The notes: generated from the sequence alone by a model not told the origin. Positions 1-8,501 are shown, numbered from the stretch's first letter. The stretch: DNA of 52,897 bases from Cyclobacteriaceae bacterium (GCA_015488485.1 WFNR01000085.1:1-52897), one strand, 5' to 3'. A program made the numbers and translations.

Positions 1-2588
1 AGTTCATTTACGCAAATCATGAAGCTACTCACCGAGGTATTGAGCGACAGATTTTCAATATCTTCCCGTGTTTTCTTAATCGTACGGTGCAGCACTTTCA
101 GCTCGTCCCGCGTAGGGGCTTCGTCACTGATGTTTACCTGGCCTTGGTCATCATGGTACAGGCGCCAGAGCTTTTTAAGGAACTTAAACACCCCGTCAAT
201 GCCATTGGTATTCCACGGCTTGAATTGCTCCAGCGGTCCCAAAAACATCTCATATAATCGCAGGGTATCGGCTCCGAACTGCTCTATCATGTCATCGGGG
301 TTCACCACATTGTATTTCGACTTCGACATCTTTTCTATCTCGAAGCCGCAGATGTATTCACCGCTACGCTCAGGTATGATTACGGCATTTTGCAGGTCGG
401 GCCGCCAGTTTTTAAAGGCCTCTACATCGAGTATATCATTTTTCACCAGGTTTACATCTACATGCAGGGCGGAGATAGCCTTCAGGTCGAGGTTGTCAAT
501 GCTCAGGTTTAGCCCCGGGTGCTGCTGGTTGATGCGGTCTATTTCATAATCGATAATACTGCGCACATATTCGTAGTCTTCGGTGGTGATGTTGCCTTCG
601 AGTATCTGGTCGCGCAGGTTTTTGGAGATAAAGAACTGCGGCAGACGAATGTGGGCAAAATCCGGGTGTATATCCTTGTAGGTAATACGCAGGGCATAAA
701 CGAAGTTGGAGCGCCCTTGAATCATACCCTGGTTTATCAACTTTTTAAAGGGCTCATCCACCGTTACATAGCCCATATCGTAGAGGAATTTGGTCCAGAA
801 GCGGCTGTACAACAGGTGGCCGGTGGCGTGCTCGGAGCCGCCTATATAGAGGTCCACATTCTGCCAGTACTGCTGGGCCTCTTTGCTTACAAAGGCCTGG
901 TCGTTGTGCGGGTCCATGTAGCGGAAGAAATACCAACTGGAGCCGGCCCACCCCGGCATGGTGCTTAGTTCGTAGGGGTATTTGCCCTTATACAACCAGT
1001 TTTTGGCGCGCCCCAGGGGCGGCTCGCCCGTTTCGGTGGGCAGGTAGGCATCTATTTCGGGTAGTTCAAGCGGCAGGTCTTCTTCGGGCAGGGGTATGGG
1101 TATGCCGTCTTTGTAGTAAACCGGAAAGGGCTCGCCCCAGTAGCGCTGGCGAGCAAAGATGGCATCGCGCAGGCGGTATTGCACTTTGGCCCGGCCAATG
1201 CCCATTTCTTCGAGTTTGGCTATGGCTGCTTTTACCGCCTCTTCATGGTGCAGGCCATTGAGAAAATCCGAATTGATCAGCACATCATCTTTAGTAGGGT
1301 CGGCCTGCTCGCTGATATCGGCATTTTTAAAAATCGGTTTGATGGGCAGGTTGAAATGCTTGGCAAAGGCATAGTCGCGCTGGTCACCGGCCGGTACGGC
1401 CATTACCGCACCGGTACCGTAGCCGGCCAGCACATAGTCGGCCACCCAGATGGGCAGCTTTTCACCGGTGAACGGATGGATGGCATAGGCCCCGGTAAAG
1501 GCACCCGAAATACTCTTTACATCACTCATGCGCTCACGCTCTGAGCGGTTGCGGGCGGTGGCTACGTATTCTTTTACAGTAGCAGCCTGCTCGGGGGTGG
1601 TAATCTTATCCACCAGCTCATGCTCCGGTGCCAGTACCACAAAGGTAGCCCCGAAGATGGTGTCGATGCGGGTGGTGAATACATCAATGCGGGCTTCTTG
1701 ATGGCCGGCTACTTCAAAATAAAACTCAGCACCCACCGATTTGCCTATCCAGTTGCGCTGCATCTCCTTCATAGGCTCGGGCCAGTCAATGGTCTCCAGG
1801 CCGCTGAGCAGGCGGTCGGCATAAGCGGTGATACGCATCATCCACTGGCGCATCATTTTGCGCTCTACGGGGTAGCCGCCCCGCTCCGAGAAGCCGTCTT
1901 TTACCTCATCGTTGGAAAGCACCGTGCCCAGCTCCGGACACCAGTTTACTATGGTGTCGGCCAGGTAGGAGAGGCGGTATTTTAGCAGCAGGTCGGCTTT
2001 TTCTTTTTCATTATAGGCTTGCCAGGTAGCGGCATCTATACGAGGTGTATCATCGTTGCAGGCGGCATCCAGGTGCAGGTTGCCTTCTTTTTCCAGAATG
2101 GCTACCAGTTCGTCTATCGGGCGCGCCTTGTCCTGACGGTTGTCGTACCAGGCATTGAAAAGCTGAATCACAATCCACTGCGTCCATTTATAATATTTGG
2201 GGTCGCAGGTCTGCACCTCTTTGTCCCAGTCGAAAGAGAAACCGATTTTTTGCAGTTGCTCCTTATAGCGGGCGATATTTTGTTTAGTGGTAACAGCCGG
2301 GTGCTGGCCGGTCTGGATGGCATATTGCTCGGCCGGCAGCCCGAAGGCATCGAAGCCCATGGGGTGCAGTACATTAAAGCCCTGCAGGCGCTTGTAGCGC
2401 GCTACGATGTCGGTAGCGATGTAACCCAACGGGTGACCCACATGCAAGCCACTACCCGAAGGATAGGGAAACATATCCAGGGCGTAGAATTTAGGTTTAC
2501 CCGGGTTAACTTCCGCCTTGAATACTTCATTATCAGCCCAATATTTTTGCCATTTGGCTTCTATTTCAGAAAAATTGTATTCCCCCAT
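1..2588 (-). CDS. leuS: Leucyl-tRNA synthetase, 3' end outside window
   Basis: Cytoplasmic class I aminoacyl-tRNA synthetase that charges tRNA-Leu. The protein starts [17 protein letters not shown], and the class I HIGH signature appears as HVGH at 2433-2444. The KMSKS loop is intact at 318-332 (context [15 protein letters not shown]). About 862 codons lie in the window; Bacteroidota LeuRS proteins are usually somewhat over 900 aa, so only the last part of the anticodon/C-terminal region is missing beyond position 1. The ATG at 2586-2588 is chosen because it gives the standard N-terminus and lies about 30 bp downstream of an exact TAnnTTTG box. The downstream neighbour on the same strand is outside the window; idi lies upstream on the same strand, 92 bp away. 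Identification is very secure. Confidence 0.97.
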   Translation of the reverse strand, partial: MGEYNFSEIEAKWQKYWADNEVFKAEVNPGKPKFYALDMFPYPSGSGLHVGHPLGYIATDIVARYKRLQGFNVLHPMGFDAFGLPAEQYAIQTGQHPAVTTKQNIARYKEQLQKIGFSFDWDKEVQTCDPKYYKWTQWIVIQLFNAWYDNRQDKARPIDELVAILEKEGNLHLDAACNDDTPRIDAATWQAYNEKEKADLLLKYRLSYLADTIVNWCPELGTVLSNDEVKDGFSERGGYPVERKMMRQWMMRITAYADRLLSGLETIDWPEPMKEMQRNWIGKSVGAEFYFEVAGHQEARIDVFTTRIDTIFGATFVVLAPEHELVDKITTPEQAATVKEYVATARNRSERERMSDVKSISGAFTGAYAIHPFTGEKLPIWVADYVLAGYGTGAVMAVPAGDQRDYAFAKHFNLPIKPIFKNADISEQADPTKDDVLINSDFLNGLHHEEAVKAAIAKLEEMGIGRAKVQYRLRDAIFARQRYWGEPFPVYYKDGIPIPLPEEDLPLELPEIDAYLPTETGEPPLGRAKNWLYKGKYPYELSTMPGWAGSSWYFFRYMDPHNDQAFVSKEAQQYWQNVDLYIGGSEHATGHLLYSRFWTKFLYDMGYVTVDEPFKKLINQGMIQGRSNFVYALRITYKDIHPDFAHIRLPQFFISKNLRDQILEGNITTEDYEYVRSIIDYEIDRINQQHPGLNLSIDNLDLKAISALHVDVNLVKNDILDVEAFKNWRPDLQNAVIIPERSGEYICGFEIEKMSKSKYNVVNPDDMIEQFGADTLRLYEMFLGPLEQFKPWNTNGIDGVFKFLKKLWRLYHDDQGQVNISDEAPTRDELKVLHRTIKKTREDIENLSLNTSVSSFMICVNE

Positions 2589-2619
2589 ACCGCTATCTGG
2601 TTGCCGTTTTTACAAGCTG

Positions 2620-2627
2620 CAAAATTA
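2620..2627 (-). promoter_or_regulatory. -7 box of leuS promoter
   Basis: Read on the minus strand this is TAATTTTG, an exact match to the Bacteroidota -7 consensus TAnnTTTG, about 30 bp before the leuS ATG. A TTG lies 17 bp further upstream, slightly closer than the usual 19-21 bp, so the -33 element is uncertain. Confidence 0.55.
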
Positions 2628-2680
2628 CATTATTCCACGCTATTCAAATTGCTGCACAGGGGGAAATTCGCAGCGGTATG

Positions 2681-3199
2681 CTAATCGATAAAAGCATTGA
2701 TCAGCACTATCTCGTAGCTTAGCTTAAACCACTCGGTAAAGCGCTCCGGATAGGCCTTCACCTCGGCAATGATTTTTTCAGGATGCACAAACTTCCAGTC
2801 CATCACTTCGTGCGGGTCGGGCTGGGGAGTGCCGCTGAAACGCCCGATATACACGTGATCAAGCTCATGCTCGATAAGGCCATTATCGAACTCGGTGCGG
2901 TAGGTGAAGTGGAACAGGTGGGTGAGGGCGGCTGTAATGCCCATTTCTTCGTGCAGGCGTCTGACGGCTGCCGCCATGGTGGTTTCATCGGGGCGCGGGT
3001 GGCTGCAGCAGGCGTTGGTCCACAGGCCGCCCGAATGGTACTTCTCCATGGCACGTTGCTGTAGCAACCATTCACCGGCATCGTTGATAATGAAAACCGA
3101 AAAAGCCCGGTGCAGCAGTCCTTGCCGGTGGGCTTCCAGCTTATCGGCCGTGCCCAGAAAATTGTCATCGTCATCTACCAGTATTACCTCTTCGCTCAT
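2681..3199 (-). CDS. idi: Isopentenyl-diphosphate delta-isomerase, type 1
   Basis: Interconverts isopentenyl and dimethylallyl diphosphate at the start of isoprenoid (quinone, undecaprenyl, carotenoid) synthesis. The 172-aa protein has the type 1 Nudix-fold layout: TNACCSHPRP, with the catalytic cysteine at about residue 65 and metal-ligand His67, and RRLHEEMGI carrying the acidic metal/catalytic pair at about 84-85. Length matches the short bacterial type 1 enzymes. It is transcribed in the same direction as leuS and the 40-aa peptide upstream, with gaps too long to assume one operon. An imperfect 9-bp inverted repeat (3221-3229 with 3239-3247, one mismatch) lies just upstream of the ATG and could be an operator; nothing else supports that. 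Confidence 0.95.
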   Translation of the reverse strand: MSEEVILVDDDDNFLGTADKLEAHRQGLLHRAFSVFIINDAGEWLLQQRAMEKYHSGGLWTNACCSHPRPDETTMAAAVRRLHEEMGITAALTHLFHFTYRTEFDNGLIEHELDHVYIGRFSGTPQPDPHEVMDWKFVHPEKIIAEVKAYPERFTEWFKLSYEIVLINAFID

Positions 3200-3360
3200 A
3201 AATACAAAGATGTACTTTTTTGCGCAAGCTGGAAAATCGCTTGCACATAATCATTTTATTAGGGTTATATATACATTACATCCAGTAATCGTCTTAATCT
3301 ATCTGTTATCGGCCTTGCCGGAAGATATTGCCTTTCGGGGTATCAGCCCACCTTCTTTTC

Positions 3361-3483
3361 TTAGTGAAAAGCATAAAACCATACAAAGTAGATGATAATC
3401 ATCAGTACCAAAATGATGTACATGAGCAGGTCAACCTTGAAATAGTCTTTGTAGCGCGAATAAAATCGTTTGATTTTTTTCAT
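3361..3483 (-). CDS. Small single-pass membrane peptide, 40 aa, unknown function
   Basis: A short open frame starting ATG at 3483 and ending TAA at 3361-3363. The product begins with a very basic segment (MKKIKRFYSRYKDYFKV), followed by about 20 hydrophobic residues (LLMYIILVLMIIIYFVWFY) and the end AFH. This is the positive-inside layout of a one-helix inner-membrane peptide. A near-consensus -7 box (TATCTTTA on the minus strand) lies about 10 bp upstream. It is alone between idi and the hairpin block. I cannot name a family. The clean basic/hydrophobic organisation makes a chance frame less likely, but only comparison across genomes can settle it. Confidence 0.6.
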   Translation of the reverse strand: MKKIKRFYSRYKDYFKVDLLMYIILVLMIIIYFVWFYAFH

Positions 3484-3510
3484 AACAATAAAGATAGGGT
3501 ATATTTATCC

Positions 3511-3685
3511 CAAAATTGTCAATAGAATTGACAATTTTGCCCTTCGGGCTGACGAAGTTATTGCTTGCCAATAACTTGTCAGGGTTAACCGTGACAATTG
3601 AAAATCCTTTTTAGGTAGTACGATTAGATGTATAACTTATTGATTTTCAATTCGTCAATTGTCATTAGAAAATCTAATGACAATT
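3511..3685. repeat. Block of four consecutive inverted repeats sharing a TTGTCA core
   Basis: Four hairpin-forming dyads in 175 bp. P1 is 3511-3523 with 3527-3539, 13 bp perfect with a 3-nt loop. P2 is 3550-3563 with 3569-3581, 13 bp with a one-base bulge and 5-nt loop. P3 is 3592-3606 with 3642-3657, 15 bp with a one-base bulge and 35-nt loop. P4 is 3657-3669 with 3673-3685, 13 bp perfect with an AAA loop. TTGTCA or its complement, sometimes with one inserted base, recurs in every arm. The block lies between the divergently transcribed 40-aa peptide and the SLC12-type transporter. It could be an operator cluster, a structured leader, or a degenerate mobile hairpin element. Confidence 0.75.
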
Positions 3686-3719
3686 CCCGGTTTAGTTTTT
3701 CGTCAACCAAAGGCAGCAA

Positions 3720-5951
3720 ATGGCCAAATTCAAAAAGCACCAGGGCAAATTCGGCACTGCCCCTGTATTTTTTACCGCCATCTCCACCATCCTGGGCGCC
3801 ATTATGTTTTTGCGCTTTGGCTATGCGGTGGGGCATACCGGTTTTCTGGGTACGCTGGGTATCATTTTCCTGGCCCACCTGGTTACCATCCCCACCGGTT
3901 TTGCCATTGCCGAGATAGCTACCAACCAGCGGGTACGGGGCGGGGGAGAGTATTATATTATTTCGCGTTCGTTTGGCATCAACGTAGGGGCGGCTATCGG
4001 CCTGGCTTTGTACCTGTCGCAGGCCATCAGTGTAGCCTTTTACCTGATAGCCTTTGCCGAGGCTTTTAAGCCGGTGCTTGAGTGGCTCAACCAAACCTAC
4101 GGACTGCATATTACCGATATGCGGGTTATCAGTGTGCCGGCCGTCTTGCTGCTATCGCTGCTCATGCTGCTCAAAGGGGCCAATCTGGGTATGAGTGCCT
4201 TGTATGTGGTGGTGTCAGTGCTGGCGGTTTCGTTGCTTAGTTTTTTTCTGGGTGCGCCTACCGAAGCGGCACAAAATATGGTTTTCCACCTCAATGCCAA
4301 GGTACAAAACCATGATAGTTTTTTTACCGTATTTGCCATCGTCTTCCCGGCTTTTACCGGCATGACAGCCGGGGTAGGCTTGTCGGGCGATTTGCGTAAC
4401 CCCGGCAAATCCATCCCCATCGGCACCCTGTCAGCTACCGTATCGGGCATGATTATCTATATTTTCATAGCCTGGAAGCTGGCAGTGTCGGCCACGCCAG
4501 AAGAGCTCAGCAGCATCCAGTTGATTATGGCCAAAATATCCATCTGGCCACCTATTATACCTATTGGTCTGGCGGCTGCTACCATTTCTTCGGCAATAGG
4601 CAGCATCCTGGTAGCCCCTCGTACCCTACAGGCGCTGGCAGCCGACAAGGTATTGCCTTCGTTGCACCTCAATCGCTGGCTGGCAGCCGGCAAGGGTAAG
4701 AACAACGAGCCCTTTCATGCTACCCTGGTTACCGGTAGCATTGCCCTGGTAATCGTGTTGCTGGGTAATGTGGATTCGGTAGCGCGAATTATCTCTATGT
4801 TTTTTATGGTTACCTATGGTGCTATTTGCCTGATCTCTTTCCTGCAGCATTTCGCTGCCGACCCGGCTTATCGCCCCACTTTCCATTCGCGCTGGTATAT
4901 TTCATTACTGGGCTTTGTGCTCACTTTGTTTCTGATGTTCAAAATGGATCCGCTGTTTGCCTTTTTGGCGCTGGCGGTGATGACCATCATTTACTACTCT
5001 ATTACCAGCACGCGCAACGAACGCGAAGGGCTATCCAAAATTTTCCAGGGGGTGATCTTCCAGATAAGTCGCAATTTGCAGATCTTTTTACAAAAAGTAG
5101 AAAAAGACTTCGATAGTTGGCGCCCATCGGTCATCTGCATCTCGCGCGATTTCTTTAAGCGGCCGGCAGCCTTCGATTTGCTGGCCTGGGTGGCGCACCG
5201 CTCGGGGTTCGGTACATATATCCACCTGATTGACGGTTATCTAAGCAAAGAAACCAACCAAAAGGCCAGGGAGGAGCTTAACCGCATTATCAAAATAGCC
5301 GAGGTGAGCAAAAGCAATGTGTATGTCGATACCATGATTTCGCCCTCTTTTACCAGTGCGGTGGCGCAGGCTATTCAACTGCCCAGTGTTTCCGGCAAGG
5401 AGATTAACACCATCTTATTTGAGTTTTTTCGCGACCATGAAGAAGGCCTGCAGGAGATACTTGATAATGTGTCGTTGGTCAAAGCCATTGAATATGACCT
5501 GTGTATTCTAAGTACCAGCGAGCGCGGCTTTGGTGTGCACGCCAACATTCATATCTGGCTGGGGCCGGGCGATTTGATCAATACCAGCCTGATGATTTTG
5601 CTGGGCTATGTGATTATGGGGCATCCTATCTGGAAGCACGCCACCATGAAGATAACGGCCGTAATACCTGAGCCGGAAATGGCCAAATACCAGGATCGCC
5701 TGATCAAGATGATCAAGGACGGCCGCCTGCCGGTATCGCCTCATAATATCGAACTGCTGGAACAAAAACCGGAAGTAAGTATGAAAGAAATCATCAATCT
5801 TCGTTCGCAGGATGACGACCTGATTATGATAGGGCTACGCTACGAGCAGTTGAAGCAACTGGGGCCGGAAGTGTTCAGAGGCTATGACCAGGTAGGCAAT
5901 ATTTTGTTTGTGCATGCTGCCCGTGAGCAAAAGCTGGATAACGATGATTAG
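3720..5951 (+). CDS. APC-superfamily transporter of SLC12 (cation-chloride cotransporter) type
   Basis: A 743-aa membrane carrier. The N-terminal about 440 residues form roughly 12 membrane helices of the amino acid-polyamine-cation fold. The stretch FPAFTGMTAGVGLSGDLRNP followed by GKSIPIGTLSA closely resembles the eukaryotic SLC12 motif (SGDLKDPQKAIPKGTL type). The last about 270 residues are a soluble cytoplasmic domain beginning near WRPSVICISRDFF, in the position of the SLC12 C-terminal domain. Family knowledge suggests coupled Na/K/Cl or amino-acid transport; the substrate cannot be read from sequence. The ATG at 3720 gives a short cytoplasmic N-terminus (MAKFKKHQGKFGTAPVFF) typical of these proteins. 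Its last 28 codons and stop are duplicated about 0.6 kb downstream. It converges on terC. Confidence 0.85.
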   Translation: MAKFKKHQGKFGTAPVFFTAISTILGAIMFLRFGYAVGHTGFLGTLGIIFLAHLVTIPTGFAIAEIATNQRVRGGGEYYIISRSFGINVGAAIGLALYLSQAISVAFYLIAFAEAFKPVLEWLNQTYGLHITDMRVISVPAVLLLSLLMLLKGANLGMSALYVVVSVLAVSLLSFFLGAPTEAAQNMVFHLNAKVQNHDSFFTVFAIVFPAFTGMTAGVGLSGDLRNPGKSIPIGTLSATVSGMIIYIFIAWKLAVSATPEELSSIQLIMAKISIWPPIIPIGLAAATISSAIGSILVAPRTLQALAADKVLPSLHLNRWLAAGKGKNNEPFHATLVTGSIALVIVLLGNVDSVARIISMFFMVTYGAICLISFLQHFAADPAYRPTFHSRWYISLLGFVLTLFLMFKMDPLFAFLALAVMTIIYYSITSTRNEREGLSKIFQGVIFQISRNLQIFLQKVEKDFDSWRPSVICISRDFFKRPAAFDLLAWVAHRSGFGTYIHLIDGYLSKETNQKAREELNRIIKIAEVSKSNVYVDTMISPSFTSAVAQAIQLPSVSGKEINTILFEFFRDHEEGLQEILDNVSLVKAIEYDLCILSTSERGFGVHANIHIWLGPGDLINTSLMILLGYVIMGHPIWKHATMKITAVIPEPEMAKYQDRLIKMIKDGRLPVSPHNIELLEQKPEVSMKEIINLRSQDDDLIMIGLRYEQLKQLGPEVFRGYDQVGNILFVHAAREQKLDNDD

Positions 5952-6052
5952 TCGGGGTAGCCTTCCCGTTTAGGTAGCATTGAACGGCTCTTGCGTATTC
6001 TGATATTCAGCACCTGCACAAACAACGAGAAGAAAACGGCAAAATAGATATA
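5867..6052. repeat. Duplicated transporter/terC junction, copy A
   Basis: A 186-bp segment covering the end of the SLC12-type gene (read +) and, read -, a second intact terC C-terminus ending in the same residues (MLPKREGYPD) and stop. It aligns without gaps to 6475-6660 at a constant offset of 608 bp with 12 mismatches by my count (about 93-94% identity). On the terC side homology stops abruptly at the codons for YIYFAVFF, so this copy is a 3' relic of a terC gene. Confidence 0.9.
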
Positions 6053-6474
6053 ACCATTCTTTCTCCATAAGTGTTTCTATTGGTTTTTTTCGCATCATCA
6101 GCTTTACCGCAGTGGTAATGATGGAAGAACCTCTCATAAGCCACCCTACTTTTCTTTTGCTTGTCCAAAAGAAAAGTAGCAAAAGAAAACGACCCCACGG
6201 GTAAAGCCCCTTTGTTCGCGCAAAACACACCATTGCCGCCCTGCGTAAAATCTCCTTACCTTGGTAGAGTATAGCTGCTTTTTCTTAACATGGCCGGAGA
6301 TTTTAAAGGCCACCAGCCCGCTGCCCACAAAGGGGCCGCGCTACCCGTGGACGTCCACGCGCCATTGCTATTTATCAGCAATACCACAGGGACGTTGAGT
6401 ATTGCTCCCTGAAACGGCTGGCAAATTACTATGCAAGTAAATGTATTGTAATCTGGTATGTGTATATAATAATA
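6053..6474. other. Insert between the two junction copies, with a repeat-like segment
   Basis: This 422-bp stretch separates the direct repeats and has no convincing gene. It contains an inverted, purine-skewed motif near 6150-6192 (CTTTTCTTTTGCTTGTCC followed by its near complement). I recall this motif as recurring in Bacteroidota intergenic DNA, so the small frames crossing it are not called. The rest, including a GC-rich part at about 6330-6420, resembles nothing I recognise. Confidence 0.5.
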
Positions 6475-6660
6475 GGAAGTATTCAGAGGCTATGACCAGG
6501 TGGGCAATATCCTGTTTGTGCATGCTGCCCGTGAGCAAAAGCTGGATAACGATGATTAGTCGGGGTAGCCTTCCCTTTTGGGTAGCATTGAGCTGCTCTT
6601 GCGTATTCTGATATTCAGCACCTGTACGAATAACGAGAAGAAGACGGCAAAATAGATATA
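6475..6660. repeat. Duplicated transporter/terC junction, copy B
   Basis: The second copy of the 186-bp junction. Read +, 6475-6558 still encodes the final 28 residues of the SLC12-type protein in frame (EVFRGYDQVGNILFVHAARE and on) but with no gene attached. Read -, it is the true 3' end of terC. All four differences in the transporter part are synonymous. Confidence 0.9.
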
Positions 6661-7293
6661 GCCTTTGGGTATATGATAGTGCAGGGCATCAAGTAGCAGC
6701 ATAAAGCCAATCAGTATCAAAAAGGCCAGTGCCAGTACTTCGAGTGAAGGGTGTTTATTGATGACCGCGGCCACTTTGTTAGCAAAAGTCATCATCACGA
6801 TCATGGCAATGATTACGGCTGTTATCATCAGTATCAGCACTTCGGTGAGGCCTACGGCCGTCAGAATAGAGTCGAATGAGAAGATGATATCCAGCAGGAC
6901 AATCTGGAAGATTACTGCCGTAAAAGAAGCCGGTACGTAGTTGTCTGCTTCTTTAGCCGGACCTTCCATCTTATGGTTGATCTCGCTGGTGCTTTTGGCA
7001 ATTAGAAAAAGCCCGCCCAGACTCAGGATAAGATCACGCCAACTGAAAGCAAACTTCCCAACCGTAAACAAGGGGGTGGTAAGGTGAATGATATAGGCAA
7101 TGCCGAACAGCAGCAGGATACGGAAAATCAGCGCCAGGCCCAAGCCCAGAAAGCGCGCCCGCGGTTGCTGCTCTGCGGGTAGTTTATTGGTTACAATTGA
7201 TATAAATATGATATTGTCAACCCCCAGCACTACTTCCAGCAGGGTGAGGGTGAGCAAAGCCAGCCACGAGGCCGGTTCGAGAAATACTTCCAT
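6556..7293 (-). CDS. TerC/Alx-family integral membrane protein
   Basis: A 245-aa multi-pass inner-membrane protein of the TerC family, whose members are linked to metal (notably manganese) export, alkaline response or tellurite resistance. Two hallmark acidic membrane motifs are present: LLEVVLGVDNIIFISI near residue 18 and DIIFSFDSILTAVGL near residue 134, with about seven hydrophobic helices. Length is normal for the short TerC branch without extra domains. The stop codon is inside junction copy B, and a second TerC C-terminus survives as a relic in copy A, so a paralogue may once have been present here. It is divergent from the thioredoxin gene. Substrate is not inferable. Confidence 0.88.
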   Translation of the reverse strand: MEVFLEPASWLALLTLTLLEVVLGVDNIIFISIVTNKLPAEQQPRARFLGLGLALIFRILLLFGIAYIIHLTTPLFTVGKFAFSWRDLILSLGGLFLIAKSTSEINHKMEGPAKEADNYVPASFTAVIFQIVLLDIIFSFDSILTAVGLTEVLILMITAVIIAMIVMMTFANKVAAVINKHPSLEVLALAFLILIGFMLLLDALHYHIPKGYIYFAVFFSLFVQVLNIRIRKSSSMLPKREGYPD

Positions 7294-7420
7294 ACGGGCT
7301 ATCAGGTTTTAGGCCGACAAATTTCGCATGAAATGTTGGCATGGCAAAAAAACTGCCATTGACATGCAGGTGGTTGAACTAATTTGGCCGGCTTTTTGTA
7401 TTTTAGGAAATAAAAATGCC

Positions 7421-7846
7421 ATGAAAACTACCGCAGCCATATTACTGTTACTGACTGTATATTTGAATATCGCCACTGTAAGCTGGTACCATATAGAAAA
7501 AGCCCAGGAATTGCTGCAAGAGGCCCCGAAGCCGGTTCTCATCGACTTCTCGGCTGAGTGGTGCGGCTGGTGCAAGGTGATGGACAAGAAAACCTTTGCC
7601 GATGCCGGGGTGGCGGAGTACATGAATAATCATTATTATCCCGTACGGCTTGACTATGACAGTCCCGAAACCTTCGAATTCTTTGGCCACACCTATACTG
7701 CCCGTCAATTGGCTGATAAATACAAAGTGCCGGGTCTACCCACTATTATTTTAATAAGTGCAGATAACCAGCGTAGCCGTAAGCTGGTGGGCTATAAAAA
7801 AGCAGTGCCGTTTTTGAAGGAATTGCAAAAGTTTGCCGGCAAATAA
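7421..7846 (+). CDS. Periplasmic thioredoxin-fold protein with CGWC active site
   Basis: A 141-aa exported thioredoxin-like protein. The ATG at 7421 is chosen over the in-frame upstream start at 7328 because it begins a clean signal sequence (MKTTAAILLLLTVYLNIATV). The redox motif is SAEWCGWCKVMDKKTF, and the cis-proline loop is VPGLPTI. The family (thioredoxin_7/DUF255-like domains of Bacteroidota) reduces or isomerises disulfides of envelope proteins or supports cytochrome maturation. The actual partner is unknown and no obvious redox partner gene adjoins it. It is transcribed alone, divergent from terC, and followed by a long repeat region. Confidence 0.85.
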   Translation: MKTTAAILLLLTVYLNIATVSWYHIEKAQELLQEAPKPVLIDFSAEWCGWCKVMDKKTFADAGVAEYMNNHYYPVRLDYDSPETFEFFGHTYTARQLADKYKVPGLPTIILISADNQRSRKLVGYKKAVPFLKELQKFAGK

Positions 7847-7870
7847 CCGGTGTAATGAGAGGAGGGTGAT

Positions 7871-8002
7871 CGCAGATTAAAGATTGCAGATTGCAGATTA
7901 AAGTATTTGAGCTGGCTGATCTGCCTGAACTGGCTGTACTGCCTGAGGTTCTCGAAGGCAGGTTCTCGAAGCCAGGCTCTCGAAGGCAGGTTCTCGAAGG
8001 CA
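7871..8002. repeat. Composite tandem array: GCAGATT-type, 9-bp and 14-bp units
   Basis: Three adjoining simple arrays. From 7871 to 7902 the motif GCAGATT recurs with variations. From 7914 to about 7946 there are four 9-bp units of the form G(G/C)CTGNNCT. From 7947 to 8002 there are exactly four 14-bp units (GGTTCTCGAAGGCA and one- to two-base variants). The same 9-bp-then-14-bp order recurs at 41281-41407. Short frames crossing it are not considered genes. Confidence 0.9.
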
Positions 8003-8010
8003 GTTGTCAA

Positions 8011-8432
8011 TCAAAAAGAAGGGCAGAAATCCCCGGATTTATTCCTGCTGTTCAGGCAGGCCTGGGGTCTCTTTGATACTACAATGCTGCCTATTTACAG
8101 GTACCGGACTCAAATAGTAAAGGAGTTAAGGGCTAAAGCCCATTTTTCTTTTTGTTTTTATTTGTGTCTATGCCCTGAAGGTCATGGCAATGGATTAGGA
8201 TGATTGTCTTACCAGTCACCCGTCCTTTAGGGCGGAGTGAGGCACGAAACTACAAAATCGGGGCTTTAGCCCCATTATACCCTTGGCGGTTAAGATTACA
8301 GATTGATAATTTTCCAGTCATCCTGCCTCTGTCATCTGCCCCCGCGCCCCCTCGTTCTCTTGAAAGGGAGTCCCGTCCCGCTGTCAGCTTGCCCGCGGCA
8401 GGCGGGCTAAAACCCGCATTTCCGCTTTCTCG
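8011..8432 (+). repeat. Interspersed palindrome-rich repeat, copy 1
   Basis: A gene-free element shared with 52279-52897. Landmarks in order are AATCCCCGGATTTATTCCTG, the palindrome GGGCTAAAGCCC (8130-8141), CCCTGAAGGTCATGGCAATG, CGTCCTTTAGGGCGGAGTGAG (a hairpin in the other copy), GGGGCTTTAGCCCC (8260-8273), CTTGGCGGTTAAGAT, and a GC-rich tail CGCGCCCCCT...AACCCGCATTTCCGC. The many short palindromes resemble REP-type elements; no transposase is encoded here. Confidence 0.85.
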
Positions 8433-8501
8433 CTTTCCCGCATACACGCATTCTCGTCAGGCACTTTTACGTCCAACGAGCTTAGTCAGGCCGATTTTAC
8501 C

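Noticed and set aside
6146-6328. Several 60-87 codon frames between the junction copies
   Set aside because: They run through a low-complexity inverted motif and two different relic gene ends; products share no domain.
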